Assembly (NCBI GenBank): GCA_013397455.1
Contig: VYZB01000024.1
Location: 3,149,548 to 3,213,547, forward strand
Source: Crotophaga sulcirostris
Lineage: Eukaryota; Chordata; Aves; Cuculiformes; Crotophagidae
DNA length: 64,000 nt
Direction: 5' to 3'
A program made the translations under genes and the position numbers. Of the stretch, positions 14,001 through 29,000 are shown in pieces. The first letter of the stretch is position 1; each line of letters starts with the position of its first letter. The notes under the pieces were generated by a model, which was not told the origin of the DNA, searched no databases, and saw only the letters and a program-made list of their open reading frames with translations.

Positions 14001-17000
14001 CGTTTCTGTGTTTGTGCTGTAACTCACCCTGGTACAGCTGTGGGGTGGGCTGGTTTAGGAATCAGTTCAGCTAAAAACTTCCCTTGTAGGGTTCATTTTG
14101 GTCAGGTCTGATGTGGCTCTTCATATGGTTATGTGAATGCTGGAAAAGGGGGGGCAGAACACAAGGCAGGACAAAGGGGATGAAGTAATGTGATTTATGT
14201 TGGAGTAACCTGGCACAGAACTGCGTTTTCAAAACTCCTTAAACCTTGGCAAATGTCTAACAGTGAAGATTTGAAATGGCAGGTTTGGGCTTTTGGAAGC
14301 TGTCTGGGTAGTTCATATTTTCAGAGTCTGCTGCTTCCTTGTTTCAATGCCGTATTTCTGTTGACATTATTGCAGTGGTAGCTTAATTTTCACATTCAGA
14401 ATGGCTGTGACCAAATAATCTAAATATGGAAAATACTTGACCAACAAAAGAGAAAATGACTGGGAACATGTGGAGAGTTTCATTTTGCCCTTTCTATTCA
14501 TCATACTGACCCTTCTGTCCTTCAGCCACTGCAGGTGGCTACTTGATTGCTCACAGATTCCTACCAAATAGTGAATAGTGAACTACGAAAATATTTAGGT
14601 CTGTGCAGGTGGAAGACAGAGATTTCCTCTCTGCTGATAGTGTTTCTGCATTCTGCATGATGAAGTTTCCTCACAATAATTTCTGCATATGTAGTCCCTG
14701 CCATTTCACTTTAATGTGTGTTTTTAGTCCTTTTGATAGTTCTACACTTGAAGAATAACTAGATGCTAGGTAGTCTCAGCTTTATGTGGGGGACATTAGC
14801 CAAAGTCTAGAATGCCCTCCTAGATGAAGGTTGGGCACTACTCCTGACATGTAAAAAAAAAATGTAAATAGGAAATGCATTTCATGTCCTATTAGATTTA
14901 AACAGCTAATATTTTATGAAGTGGTAATGTAAAATTTTAGGATTTGGTTTTGTTTGAAAATTGTGATTTCAAGCTATCAATCACATTATGTAAAGTTCGG
15001 GAAGAAAAAAAAACACCTTATTTTTCCAACTTAGAAGTTGAGCAAAAAATAAGTTGTAATAAATTAGTTGTAGATGTGAGCTTGCTTTTAGCCTTCATTG
15101 CATTGGAAGCTCAAGAACGTCTCATTTGGCACTGGCTAAAAGATTAACTTCATGAAATCCCAACTCCTGATCTAAAAATGAAAACAACATCTTTTTTTCA
15201 TGAGAGCAAAGGAGTTTTGTTTCCCCTCTGCTTTTTTTTTTTTCTTTCTGTTTTCCATGCTAGACTGAGATGCCAGGCTTTTCATGCTAACTATAAAGGA
15301 TATCTTGCTTTGGGCCGAGTGTATTTCCTTCAGAAGTTGAATTGATGACAATTAGTGGGGTTTCTTTATTTTTTTGTTATTAGTGTGCTGCTTGTTTTTA
15401 AGCTTACAGAGTAAATCTGCATGTATTTTACAGGATTTCCTGTGGTATCCAGAAGTTAATGGCTCTATGAGACAACGTATCAAATCTTGGGCTGAGGTTT
15501 GTCTTAAAAAACTGTTTAATTTTAGGAAATTAGAGCTGAGGACTGCTACTTTTCTTTTTTTTTCATGCGCACAATTATAATTACTAGCAGTCCAGCAACT
15601 GCAGTATGCCACATATATTCTGTCAGTTATTTACCAGAGAGCTGAAATTTTACATCAGTTTAGTGTAAGATGGATGTTTACTGGTGTATATGCTTCTGGG
15701 CATCTCCTGGTGTTGCTTCACTTGGGCCAAGTGAAGAAAAGAAAACCTCAACCCAAAGCAGGAAAACCCTAGATCTTAGGAGTGGGTTGATTCATTCTGT
15801 TAAAAGCTGAAAGGATTTTCCTCTAATTTGACGTTACTTTTTCTCTGTGTCTACAATGGCTCCACTTTTATGTGACCAAACTTTTATGATCCTTATTAAT
15901 CTCTTCCAACTGAGGTATTCTGTGATTCTGTGATTTTATATTTATGTTAATTTGAATGTTCCAGTACTGAAAGACAAAGGCCATTTGGAAAGTCAAGAAT
16001 GCCTTAATTTTTTTCAATATTTCCCACAAATTACATGCTAATTATTTTCAATGTTTCAGATGTTATATAGGTTGATATGTTATTCAGCATAAAATTATGT
16101 GTGAAATTCTGATAATGAGTAATATGTTTGCAGTTTGGCAACCAAATTTTTGTTTCTTACTTTGTTGACCTTTAAAGGCCTTGAGTTATTTAGCACTACA
16201 CCCCCTCCCCTGTGATTATTTTGCTAACCTATTTGTCATCATTGCACAACACATTCCACCAAGATAGCTGAAGTTACCATTTATTTTTTCTGTGAATACT
16301 GCAAAAATTGAGACCTGCTAAACCATTGCTGCGCCAAGGCAGAACTCACACTGAGGTGATCAGCACTGTTGGTTTCCTTGTACTCTTTTGTTTGAGTGCA
16401 TATTCTGTTCCTTGTCTGAGACGTAACTTTCAGACCAGAGTAACAAGGGCAACAACTGTCTGTTGTCCTTGTTCTGTTTTTGCAATGGGTTTAAGATAGC
16501 TTTTAAAGATAACTTATACTGCTGAATTGATAATGATTGTAAGTGCTTAATGATACTTTGCACTTTTACAGATTCTGTTATGTGAAAATTCTTGATGTTC
16601 TCTGTAATACATCTGCAATTTATTCTTTTGTAGTGATGAACAAGTTGAGTCATAGTCAATTAAGATATGAGTTAATTAACCTGCTCGATATAATAATAAT
16701 TTGTGAATATTCTAAAACTAATTTCTTTTTACTTTGTGGTTTAGGGTTCTGTGGCCAAGCCTCATATAATTGTAGTAGGAGCTGCCACGGTAAGTTATAT
16801 GTCTATGGGGTATTTTAGTGAAGAAGAAAGTTCTAGTAGGATAACTTTGATGCTCTCAAGTTGGTTACATCAAGTTATTAAACCGAATTTAGAATAAAAA
16901 AATATACTCTCAGTTAAGTTTCTTTTATAACGAGTAGTTCTAAAATATCAGATATATTTTATTACAGCTGTGCAGTGTACAGTACTTGCTTTTTGGAGGC

Positions 17001-20000
17001 AATACTGACTGATAAGCGTTGGTTAGCCTGAACCTAGCTAAAAAATAAATTAGCTTCTTTGTTAGAAGCAGATTGTTCATTAAAAAAGTTAGATAAAAGT
17101 ACTTGCATACTAATGGAGATGCATTTTTAATAAACACTCTTTCCTAGTGCACATATTTCTTTTAGACTTACATGGGCAAACCCTGAATTTTATGAGAATA
17201 ATTCAACAACTGAAGAGATTGCACTTCCTGAATCTTGTTCTCTGGAAGTTTCCACCACTGCTATGTCATCAACATCTCAGAAAACAGGGCTGACAAGGAC
17301 CTGAAGAGGTCTCCTGACCCATCAGTTTGCTAGAGCGCAGGATACCTGCATCACGCTTGGCGAGAGTCAACCAATTCTTTAAAACTTCCAGGGATGGAAT
17401 TCAACAGCCCCACCCTAAGCAGTCCTTTCCAGTAGTTGGCTGGTTCTGGGAGTCAAGAGTTGAACAAATGTTCATCTCATTAATTCTACATTTAATGTCC
17501 CTTACTTCCAAATATTTTGAAACTGGAATTTGAAAGGAATTAGCTATTATAAATTCATACCAGCTCGGAAAAATGTGTTTCATTTTTAACAAAATCCTTT
17601 TGAAAGCAGTTTGGTTTAGAGACAGTTCAGGCATTCTGCCGATCTGGGGTGAATTCCCCCAGTTTTAGGGCAAGGTCACATGTGTATGCAGACTTCCACA
17701 AATTTTCTGAGGATCTGAAATTCTGGTTTCTTACAGGTGAACCCCCCTAATTCTCTTCCTCTGTAGAACACACATAAATGTTTGAGCTTTAGGAGTATTA
17801 GTAAGCCTAGAATATCTCTGCTTAATCTGAAAATCTAGCATGTCTTAGTAGCCTGAGTCATTATATTTCACACAGAAAATGCTTTGTATATGGATAGTGT
17901 TCTGGCATACAGGTGGTCAGGTTGCAAAACTACAGGACTCTTTGCTAAATAATTCCTTTTATATANNNNNNNNNNTATATATACACACATCCATTAGCCA
18001 TAGGTAATGAACAAACAATATGTATGTGATGCTCGGCTCTTTATAACACCGATGTATTTACACAAAGCATTAATAGTGATATCTAGGATTGGCCAAAGAT
18101 AAACATCCCCTATTTTAGGGCAGTTGCAGAAAAATGAAATGCTTCAGAAATGTGGCACATCAGTAACGTTACTATGACTAGCAGTAGTGTGGTAACCTGC
18201 TACGAGGTTGAACTGCTGTGTGCCCTTGGACTTGTCAGTGGTTTGGAACTTTTTTAAACTCTGAATCTTTAACTTAGCTCTCATTTCAGTCATGCTGCTT
18301 TGGTCTGGACATGTCTGCCTTAAGATTTCAACTGCATAACAGTTTATAAATAGAAGTAAAGTCTTAAAAGCTGGAGAAGCTCCAGCCAATACAAAACTCA
18401 GTTGTTTGCTTCTTCTGGGAAAGTGTCTGAGAATGTTACTGCAGTGCTCAGCTTCTTAGTTCCTGTGAATAGAATATGCTTCTAAAAACGCCCATTTAAA
18501 TACTGTAGGTGTTTGACAAGTTAAGATTTCACTGATGAGATAAACTGTTTTTTTCCAGAGTGTGAGTTCTTGGAACAGCTGTATGTTATTTGGTTTCATG
18601 AAGTATTTGTTTATATTCAATAATATTCTCAGGAAGGGCATGAATCAGTGTGCTTTGCTTACGTCATTTTTTTTTATGTGGATATTTAGAAATAACTAGG
18701 GAGTTCACTACATTCAGGCTAATTTATTTTTTTTTACAGATTTTGGCTAAATCAGTGTAAATAGATACTTTTAAAAAATGCCAAATATATTTTTCCTACG
18801 GTTTAGGAGATTCTTATCAGAAGTTAGGAGAAATTCTTGAGTGGCTCTAGCATTCTCCCAGTCATTGCATATGGAAGATTAAATCAGAAATTAAAATGAC
18901 TCTTCTTTTTTTTTTCCTTTTTTTTTCTTTGTGGATATCTGCAAAAAGATGGAAATATTGGAACTCAATACCACTGTCAAGTTTTGTTTGAACGCATTTC
19001 TTGCTGTGGTCAGTTTTCCTAGGGTAAAATCAACTGAATTGGCCATCATTTTTATGTAATGTGACTGGCTTTGCTGTGTCATCGTTTGTCAAATCAAGGG
19101 GCTTTTAATTAAAACACCTTGCATTATTTAATTTATGAAAAATCAAATATACATTAACTTGTATGTTACTCTGCATTTAAATGGTCTGTTTGAATGTAAT
19201 TATCTGTTTAGACAGCTGCTTGGTCCAAAAGATTTTTCTTAGCACTTTAAAAGTGAAGACTAAAGAAGTAATGAAAAATAGCTACCTATGAAGCAATGAA
19301 ATCAGTTAATTAAGGGTCCTCAGACATACAGGTTCTGAATCTCTTTCTTTGTTTCCCCAGTGGTCTATCAAGATTCACAATGGCAGCAATGAAGCCCTCA
19401 CACAATATAAAATCAATATCACTTCAATTGCACCACTTTTGGAAAAATTAGCAACAAGTAGTGATGTTTACTGGGTTTTACAAGGTAAAGTAATGAACAG
19501 TAGGTAACAATTTGTGCTGTCACTGTCTGTTGAATCATTATCTTGTAGGATGTGGAAAACTTAGTCCATACTGCTTACTTGCAGAGTAAAGAAGATGTTG
19601 GTTTAATTCCAATCTGACCTTTCTTGAAACCTTAACTAAGAGGTACCTAACTAGCTGTTTCTAATGATGGAGATTTTGAAGCTCTGTCAGGAAAATATTT
19701 TGGTTTCTGAACTCTTTCATTCATAGAATCATAGAATAGTTTGGGTTTGGAAGAGTCCTTAAAGATCATCTAGTTCCAATCCCCCTGTCGTGGGCAGTGG
19801 CTCCTTCCACTGGATCAGGTTGCTCATAGGCTCATCCAACCTGGTCTTGAACACCTCTTGGTGGGGGCATCCACAGCTTCCCTGGGCGACCTGTGCCAGG
19901 GCCTCACCACCCTCACAGTAAAACATTTCTTCCTAATGTCTAATCTAAATCTCCCCTCTTTCAGATTAAAACCATTACCCCTCATCCCATCACTGCACTC

Positions 20001-23000
20001 CCTAATAAAGAGCCTCTCCTCATCTTTCCTGTAGCCCCCTTCAGGTACTGGAAGGCTGCTGTAAGGTCTCCCCGGAGCCTTCTCTTCTCCGGGCTGAACT
20101 ATCCCAGCTCTCTCAACCTGTTCTCATATGGGAGGTGCTCTGCCCTCTGGTCATTTTCATGGCCCTCTTCTGGACTCTCTCTAGCAGATCTTTGTCTTTC
20201 CTGGCTTGAGGACTCCAGAATTGAATGCAGCACTCCAGGTGAGGTCTCACGAGAGCAGAGTAGAGGGGCACAATCACCTGTCTTGACCTGCTGGTTACAC
20301 TTCGTCTGATGCCGCGCAGGATATGATTGGCTTTCTTTGTTAGCCTGCTCTCAGCCTCAATAAGCCAGGTGTATTCTCCATCTGCTGTGCTCCATATGTG
20401 CCTCCTGGGAGTCAAGAACACAAGTGCATAAAACAACTGTATTTGTGTTCAGTTAAATTTTCGGGTTGCCTAAATAATAGGAGAGGTTCAACAAATGTGT
20501 CCTCTGTGTGTGTCTAGAATGAATAGACATATTCCAGAGAACACAGAGAATTTAACTCTCTAGCGTAAAACTTGCTTCTGTACCCTGAGCACTGGTCAGT
20601 TAAGGATAGGAGCCAGAAATCATGGTTCAAAATGAGTCTGTGATATTTTTATTATGGCACCAAGCTTACATTCTTTTGCTTCAATAAAACTAAGGTCTGT
20701 CTCTGACACTGAACAATGAGCACATCGGTAGAATGTGCTGCAGGTTTATGTGCCATAGAATACAGCGTTTTAGATTGTCATCACCTCAGTTAAGAACACA
20801 GGCAGATTTTGAGCCCTGATAGGAACATACCCAGCTGTACCTGTGCAGTCATATCCAAATTCCTGTCAAAGATGATTCGAAGAGGTTAACTTGCATCAAC
20901 AGCTTCATCTTCTCACATTCCTTTCAAAGCTATGTTTATCTATAACAGAAGCAGTTAGCTGTCAGACATGTCCCAATGTTCTGTTGATAAAGATCCAGTC
21001 CATTTAAGTAGTCTCTGAGCTCTTTAATGGAACAAGTAAGAGGAAAAGCAACCTCTAGATAAGAGTTATCTAGACATTAATTGCCTGAAGGTAGGCATTG
21101 AGGTGGCTAAAGTAAATCAACTTACAGCTCTTAGAATGTGTTTCGCCAAAGTTATGAATGTCATTAGCTTTTCACAGCAGCTTACTGATCTCCAGCTGAT
21201 GTTTTGATTTAGAGCCCCATATAGCTTTGTGCTAAGCTCCATGTGATTTCTGAAGCCTGCAGGCGATTGAGAGATGTTCCGTTTCTCTGAAAAACTGACA
21301 TTCTGCGGTCAGTTAAACTGGAATCAACAGGAACAACTGGAATATACTTGTGGACTATGACTTAGAAAAATGAGAAGCTGGTTTCTTCTGCAGTAACTAG
21401 AGGGTTTGAGAGAGTTTATTTTCCACGTCTGTTCCACTGCCTGTCTCATGACTTTGTAGTCTTTCCTTGGGGAATTCTGTTACTGAGAGAAGGCATATGC
21501 AGTTTGCCATTCCAGCATTATACATTCTTCATGGTTTTGGGGAAATTAAATAGGCATTCACATCTTGGTAAAGCTTTCTAATCTATAAGTATGTGTGCGT
21601 GACTAGGGAATAGCGATAACATTTCCTCATAAGCAACTCTCATTACTACTCTGGTTACTGTAACAGCCACTCATTCCTCATTGTACATTTTATCTGTACC
21701 ATTAAAGAATTGTGACTACCTAAATGAAAGTAGCCTGTACAGATTCAGCTCTGTACAACTTGAGCTAAGTATTTGTCAAGTAGATTAATGTGCCTATTCT
21801 TTGTCCTTTCAAATTCAGACCCTGTTTATGAAGATCTGCTGAGTGAAAGTCGGAAAATGATCACCAATGAGAAAATAGATGCTTATAACGAAGCAGCTGT
21901 TCGTATTCTGAACAGCAGCTCCCGAAATGCAAAAGCTAAAGTTAAAGTGTTCAGTGTATCAAAACTGATAGCACAAGAAACTATCATGAAGTCTGCAGAT
22001 GGCCTGCATCTCCCTGAATCAAGCAGAGATACAGTAAGTGTTTTTATCACTGGTCAACATGAAAAAGTAATAATAGTAAAATAAGATTTTTAAGTGGGTG
22101 ATCTGAAGTGGCAGACAATATGAATGTAGTGAGGACCTGCACATTCTTCAGGAGATTCTGTTCAAAAGATCTCCGTAGGTGAGGAGGCAGTTAGTTTTAT
22201 AGGTTGTTTAAAAAACATAATAGCAAACACATTAGTGTGTAGCTGTTTTAAAGTAACTGTTAATCCACTGGTTCCTTTAGATCCTGAGAGCAAGCTTCGT
22301 GCTTTTGTCTGCATGAAAGAGTTAGAGCGGTAATGATTTGTAAAGCAGGGCTAAGAAATAGATCTTAAATTTCCCCCTATATGCCCATATGATTTTGTTT
22401 AGTAAGGAGTATGAAAAAGATAAGAAAACACACAATGTGCACCTTCCTGGTTGCACGGAGTGCCACTGACATTATTTCTTATTTTATCTTAACCTACCAA
22501 TATATACATGCATACAATAAGCCTCTGTGAGCTTTGTCAGTTTGCCCTTCTTGAGGCAGAACACTCCTTCCATACCACTTTTAGTTCCATTCCTTTGGAG
22601 ATTTCAGTTACTTTCAAGTAGTGAATCAACTAAATACCATCTCAGCACAGGTTTCAGTCTCGTTGTCGTGTTTTAGAGATTTTCATTACTGTGCTGCTTG
22701 AGATCCCAAGTTTGTGGACTGTTTTGCGTTTATACTCTATTTAGCTCTTTAGAGCTCCATTTACAGCCAGTAAAGAGAACTTTTCTGTTGTAAGGATTAG
22801 TATTAGCTCTTTTTCCTTACCTCAGAAAGCACAAGGGTTGCCTATTTGGAAGAGGTGTTTTGACTGTACTCTTGAATGCAACTAGGTATGGGGGTACTGT
22901 GAAATTTTATCTGTGTGATGGTAAGGGAGAATTGCCTGTGCTTTACGTCAATGCATGATCTAGAAGAAACTTTCTTACTGATAAAAATGTTAATTTTTTT

Positions 23001-26000
23001 ATTACAGACTAATTGACAAAACTGCCTATTTCTTTGACAGAACGCGATGATTCTTATGAACGTCTACTGCAATAAGATAATGAAGCCCATTGATGGCTCC
23101 TGCTGCCAGCCTCAACCTCCTCTCACTCTTATACAGAAGTTAGCTTTCTGTTTCTTTACTTTGTCCGTTATTGGATATTTAATTATCAGTTTAATTCATC
23201 GGAATAATTTTCGGAAGAACAAATCATGCGCTGATTTGGAAAGTGGAGAGGAGAAGAAACCTGCCACCAGCACTCCTAATGTTTCTACTTTAGAGATGCT
23301 CTTACACTCCTTCTGCAAACTTGGTCTAATCATGACTTATTTTTATCTGTGTGACAGAGCAAATCTTTTCATGAAGGAAAATAAATTTTATACACATTCA
23401 TCTTTCTTCATACCAATCATCTATGTCTTGATTTTGGGGGTATTTTATACCGAAAATACCAAAGAGGTAATGATCGTGTTGACATCCTACTTATAACATT
23501 GTTTCTCAGTTTTAGTGTAAATACCTCATTGCTAAATACTGAAAGTTAAATTTTCAAAGCCAGTATAACTCATCTGCAAAAAATGAACTCATAAGCAATA
23601 TAATATTTGCATAGCATTAGATGGAGAAGCTTTTTGAAAGCATATGTGCGTGAGTGCTTTTAGCCATTGTCACTCAGTCAAATTTGAGGGAACCATAGAT
23701 CAGACACAAAACAGTGTAGAGCACTGTTAAAATCTGGCAGACGTATCTCCACTGACAGAAGTCTTTTTCAGTTGGCACCTGTTTACACATAAAATGGTTT
23801 ATTGTTTCATACTTTTTCTCCTCATTTTGTAGATGTTCATTGTACTTTTTGGAATAGCAACACTCTTGTTTTGTTTTGCATTAGACTAAAGTGTTAAATA
23901 GAGAACAGACCGATGAGTGGAAGGGCTGGATGCAACTTGTTATTTTGATTTATCATATCTCTGGAGCAAGCACTGTAAGTGATTTGAATTACATATCTTT
24001 TTTTTAAGTGGGAATGCAGTTTGGGTATGTTACTTCAAAAGAAAGTTAGTGCAAATGCATATTAGAGTTGAATAGAAGGAATAACCTATGCTGTTGTAGC
24101 TGTAGTTTTAAAAATGCTGTTGGCAGAGCTAGTTTTTCTCTCTATTTAAGTGTAGATTGCATTAAGTGCATTTTATGCATTAGTTTGCCAATGAAAAAAT
24201 ATACTTGTTTCCTTCATGTAAAATATTACATTATTTTATTTTTAATTGCTAGCAACACTTCATTTTTATGTTCAGAACTTGAAACTGCTGAAGGTGAGCT
24301 TTCAAAGATCCTTTCTTAACTCTCTGTTAACTGGTTACAGAATAGGGGAAGTGTAAAGCAATAAAAACCAGAAACTCATTTTAGTATCAGGGACGTTAGG
24401 ACAACAAAAGAGCTTGGTAAGAAACAGGGAAATGCAGCATAATGTTTCTTTTCTTAGTTAAACTGGATTTACTGTAATGCAGAAAAAGAGCAAAATAGGG
24501 GAGAGGCAAGGAAAATAAAAAATATTTCATGGCCATTTATAAAAGGCTCTTTATTTTTCTCAACAGTTTTTGCCTGTGTACATGCACATTCGCGTTCTGG
24601 TTGCTGCATATCTGTTCCAAACAGGTTATGGACACTTCTCATATTTTTGGGTAAAAGGAGACTTTGGTGTATACAGGGTGTGTCAGGTAAGAATATTTAC
24701 TTACCATTGTTATATAGGAAATTGTTCAGATAACAAAATATCCATAATATATCCATACTCCCTAAATAATATGATATAAGTTTACTTAACCAAGGTTTGC
24801 ATATTAAAGATGGCTGTTGTTTCTATGTAATCGGATCTGCTTAACCGGTAGTGTTTATCTACTACAGACATACAGCATGTATGTGTTACAATGTAAAAAT
24901 CATAAGCATCTAGCCTTTAAAATATCAAAACAAATATTTTTGAGTCACCATCCCTGGAGGTCTTTTAAAGGCTGGTAGATGAGTTTCTGGGGGACATGAT
25001 TTAGCAGAGCACAGGTACGGTTGAACTCAATGATCTCAAAGATCTTTTCCAACCGGATGACAATTCTATGATTTTCCAAAATACAGCAAAGGAGTTTTCA
25101 TTGCAGTAGCAATTTACAATAAATAGCAATATATAGGTAATGACCCAGGCAGGCTGGCTAGCAGTAAAGAGGGAGATCATTGTACAACAAATTTATCTGC
25201 ATAATCTTCCTTGATTTATTCTGTAGTCACTGGTGAGTAAGAGGTTTATATGGATAGCTGTAATGTTCTGAATCGCCCTCCTGAGCAGCCTTTCTCCAGT
25301 ACTGTTGAGAATAGATAGGTGGTGTGAATGTTCTCATCTGCACTCCTCTGTTGGCAAAAAAAAATGACAGTTTTCCTAAATTAGCCAGTGGATATACTTC
25401 ATTTTGCTTCTCTTACCTTGTTCTTACATCAGTCTGCTCCATGTTGATGTAGGAAGTCAGACAGGAAAGGGAAGAGACTGGCGTGGCCAAGTTGAGACCT
25501 GCTGGTCAAACTGAAAAACAAGAAGGAACTGCACAGGCAGTGCAAGCAGGGACAGGGAACCTGGGAAGAGTATAGGGATGCTGCCCAGTTGTGTAGGGAT
25601 GGGGTCAGGAAGGCCAAGGCACAGCTGGAACTGAACTTGGCAAGAGAAGCAAAGAATAACAAAAAGGGCTTCTCTAGGTACGTCAACCAGAAAAGGAAGG
25701 TTAAAGAGAGTGAGCCCCCACTGATGAACAAAAATGGTGACCTCATATCAACAGACGAGAAGGTTGAGGTACTTAGCAACTGTTTTGCCTCAGTCTTCAC
25801 TGGTAACTGCTCTCATCACCCTTCCAGGATCAAGGAACAACAAGATGGGGACCCTCCCACTGTAGGGGAAGATCAGGTTCGTGACCACCTGAGGAATCTG
25901 AACAGATACAAGTCTATAGGACCTGATGAGATGCATCCCAGAGTCCTGAGGGAAGTGGCTGATATGGTGACCAAGCCACTCTCCATAATATTTGAGAAGT

Positions 26001-29000
26001 CATGGCAGTCAGGGGAAGTGCCTTGTGACTGGAAGAAGGGCAACATTGTGCCCATGTTTAAAAAGGGTACAAAGGAGGACCCTAGGAACTACTGACCTGT
26101 CAGCCTCACCTCTGTTCCTGGGAAGGTCATGGAACAGATCCTCCTAGAAGCTGTGCTAAAGCACGTGGAGGGCAGGGAGGTGATTTGAGACAGCCAATGT
26201 GGCTTCTCCAAGGGCAAGTCCTGCCTGACCAACCTAGTGGCTTTCTATGATGGAGTGACCGCATCAGTGGACATCAGTGGAGAAGCAATGGATATAATCT
26301 ATCTGAACTTCTCTAAAGCCTTTGACATGGTCCCCCCCAGCATCCTTCTCTCTAAATTGGAGGGATATGGATTTGATGGGTGGACTGTTTGGTGGATAAG
26401 GAATTGCTTGGATGGTCACATTCAGAGAGTAGTGGTCAACGGCTCGATGTCCAGTTGGAAATCCATGACAAGTGGTGTCCCTCAGGGGTCCATACTGGGA
26501 CCAGTGCTGTTTAATATTTTTATTAATGACATAGACAGCAGGATCAAGTGCACCCTCAGCAAGTTTGCAGATGACACCAAGCTGAGTGAGGCAGTTGTCA
26601 CAACAGAAGGATGGGATGTCATCCAGAGGGACCTGGACAAGCTGAAGAAGTTGGCCTGTGGGAACCTCGTGAGGTTCAACAAGACCAAGTGCAAGGTCTT
26701 ACACCTGGGTCAGGGAAACCCCCGGTGACAATTTTGTGGTTTCCCTCCCAGGTTTTACAGTGTGTGCTGTAGCAGTTTAAAAAATAAAAGTAAATATTTA
26801 ATTACTATTGAGTGCTATATTGTCACTGTGCTTATTAAACGTGTGACTGCAGCCTGACTGAAGCCCTGGTAAGGACATTGCCCTGGCTTTAACTGAGCCA
26901 GCCTGGGTGCTCAGGGAGCAAAACATTAAAAAGAACTGGAATACTTAGTCCCCAGCCTGGAGTCAGTTCTGTTTTACCCTATTTTCATTGCTATCTCTAC
27001 ACAAGAAAGGCAGCGTAGGGTAGGTCGAGTACTACATCATCAGCCTGCAGTCTTAAATTGCATTATTGATGTTCCCTGAGATATTTACCCATGGATCAAC
27101 TGAAATATAATCAGCATTATGGAGATATAAAATCCATAGATACTTTGTATAGTGCTAAAGAAACATGTCCCCAGTCTCTCTCAGATTTGCCTCCTAGTTA
27201 ATATATCCTCTGTCTTCTCTTTTCTGACCCTTCCAGGTTTTATTTCGTCTCAATTTCTTGGTCGTGGTACTGTGCGTAGTGATGGACCGACCTTACCAGT
27301 TCTACTACTTTGTGCCATTAGTCACCGTCTGGTTTGTGATCATTTATGCCACCTTAGCTGTATGGCCTCAGATAGTCCAGAAGAAAGCAAATGGTAAGAT
27401 TGTTTTCTTTCCTCTTCTGCTATAAAACATTTGCATGGTACTACAAATGATAACCATACATCAAACAGTGTTATTTGGACATCTCAGTCTACGTAACATA
27501 GTCAAAATATGTGAAACAGCTGTACACAGAAATATGGTTTGTCATGGATGAGTTATATGTTAGTTGAAAAACGTAACAGCTGATAACTGAAGTCTGTCTC
27601 TGGTTGCAGTCATATTAGAATACTTTTTAATAGGTTTGACCATCAGAAATGTGACTTTTATCAAGAGTTGTAATATTACTGAATGCAAACTTAAACCAGA
27701 GTTTATGCTGTGCTAGCTGGGGTTGTTAGTGTAGTGTCCTAATGCACAGGGCGTGAACAGTGAGCGTTCAGACTTTCCCATTCTGCATTGCCAACGTGTC
27801 TTATCCATTTTGAGCACTAATTCTGCCACATCCTGCCAAACAAGAACTTGGGGTTTGTTGTCTTAGTATCTTAGATTAAGTGAACTATCAGAAGTATATC
27901 TTGTAATACAGATATTTTAAGTAAAAACTGAAGTGAAATCTGAGTTTATTTTATGCTTTGCAGCTCATTGAAGAGATGTCATCATGTGGCAAATGCTTAT
28001 TATTATTTCATTCACCTAAATTAGAACTAAAACCTTAAGAGCCTTGGGTCCTCATTCCCTATTGATGAAGTAATATCCAAATTTTATAGTCTGCAGATAT
28101 GACAATGAAATACAACTAGTGCATGCTAGTAATAGATCCTGCAAAAATATAATTAGAGAGTAGTTTTACAAGATATCTCGAAGGAAATTTTTTTTTTTTC
28201 TACAAAGGCACTTCTGTTCCAGGTAAGTGAAGTGCATATTGCGTACTTCAGGGTAATAGTGTACTGTGAAACTCAAAAATCTTTCAGTGATAACTTTCGC
28301 TTGTTTATGTCTGCGTTTACAGCTGCCAATTTATATGGCGAGAGAGGGAGAGGATCTGTGCAATGTTGAGGCTTGGGCAGAGTTGAGTATCAGACAGCTT
28401 TGAGGAGCAGTTTCTCAGGCCTTTCTTAACAAGATGCTTGTCCTTAATGACCTGCAGTTGAGCTTTGGAGTACAACTGGTACCCCAGAGTTTAATAATAT
28501 ATGCTCTATTTATATCACATGACAAAAGCTCTTGAGCATTTTGTTTTAATTGTTTATTTACGTTTGCCTAGAATAAGGAGCACCTGTGCAGAGTGTCTGG
28601 GAAAGCAGAGGCTTTAAAATAGTGTATCTGTGTGAGCAAATAAATTCTCTGCTTTCTGTATATATGTTATCCCTGGTTTAGATGCAAGGCTTAATTTAGG
28701 ATTTATAGGTTGTTAATTGCTGTGAATGTTTATTTTAATTGCTTAAAGTAAAATTTAATATGTAAAATGTAGACAGAAAATATTGCTGGTTATATTTGAA
28801 CATTAATGAATGTATTATTAAGCATAGCTACACTAAATGATTAGCAATTATTATTTAACATGTCTTGGCTTCTGGTGTTGAAAAATTGATGATTGTGTAC
28901 TGATAATTTATTTCTTCCTCAGGGAACTGCTTATGGCACTTTGGTTTACTCTTGAAACTAATTTCCTTACTGACATGTATATATTTTCTGTCGTATTCTC

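Noticed and set aside
25429..26694. Minus-strand frames across the CR1 element
   Set aside because: They are antisense shadows of the CR1 reverse transcriptase frame.
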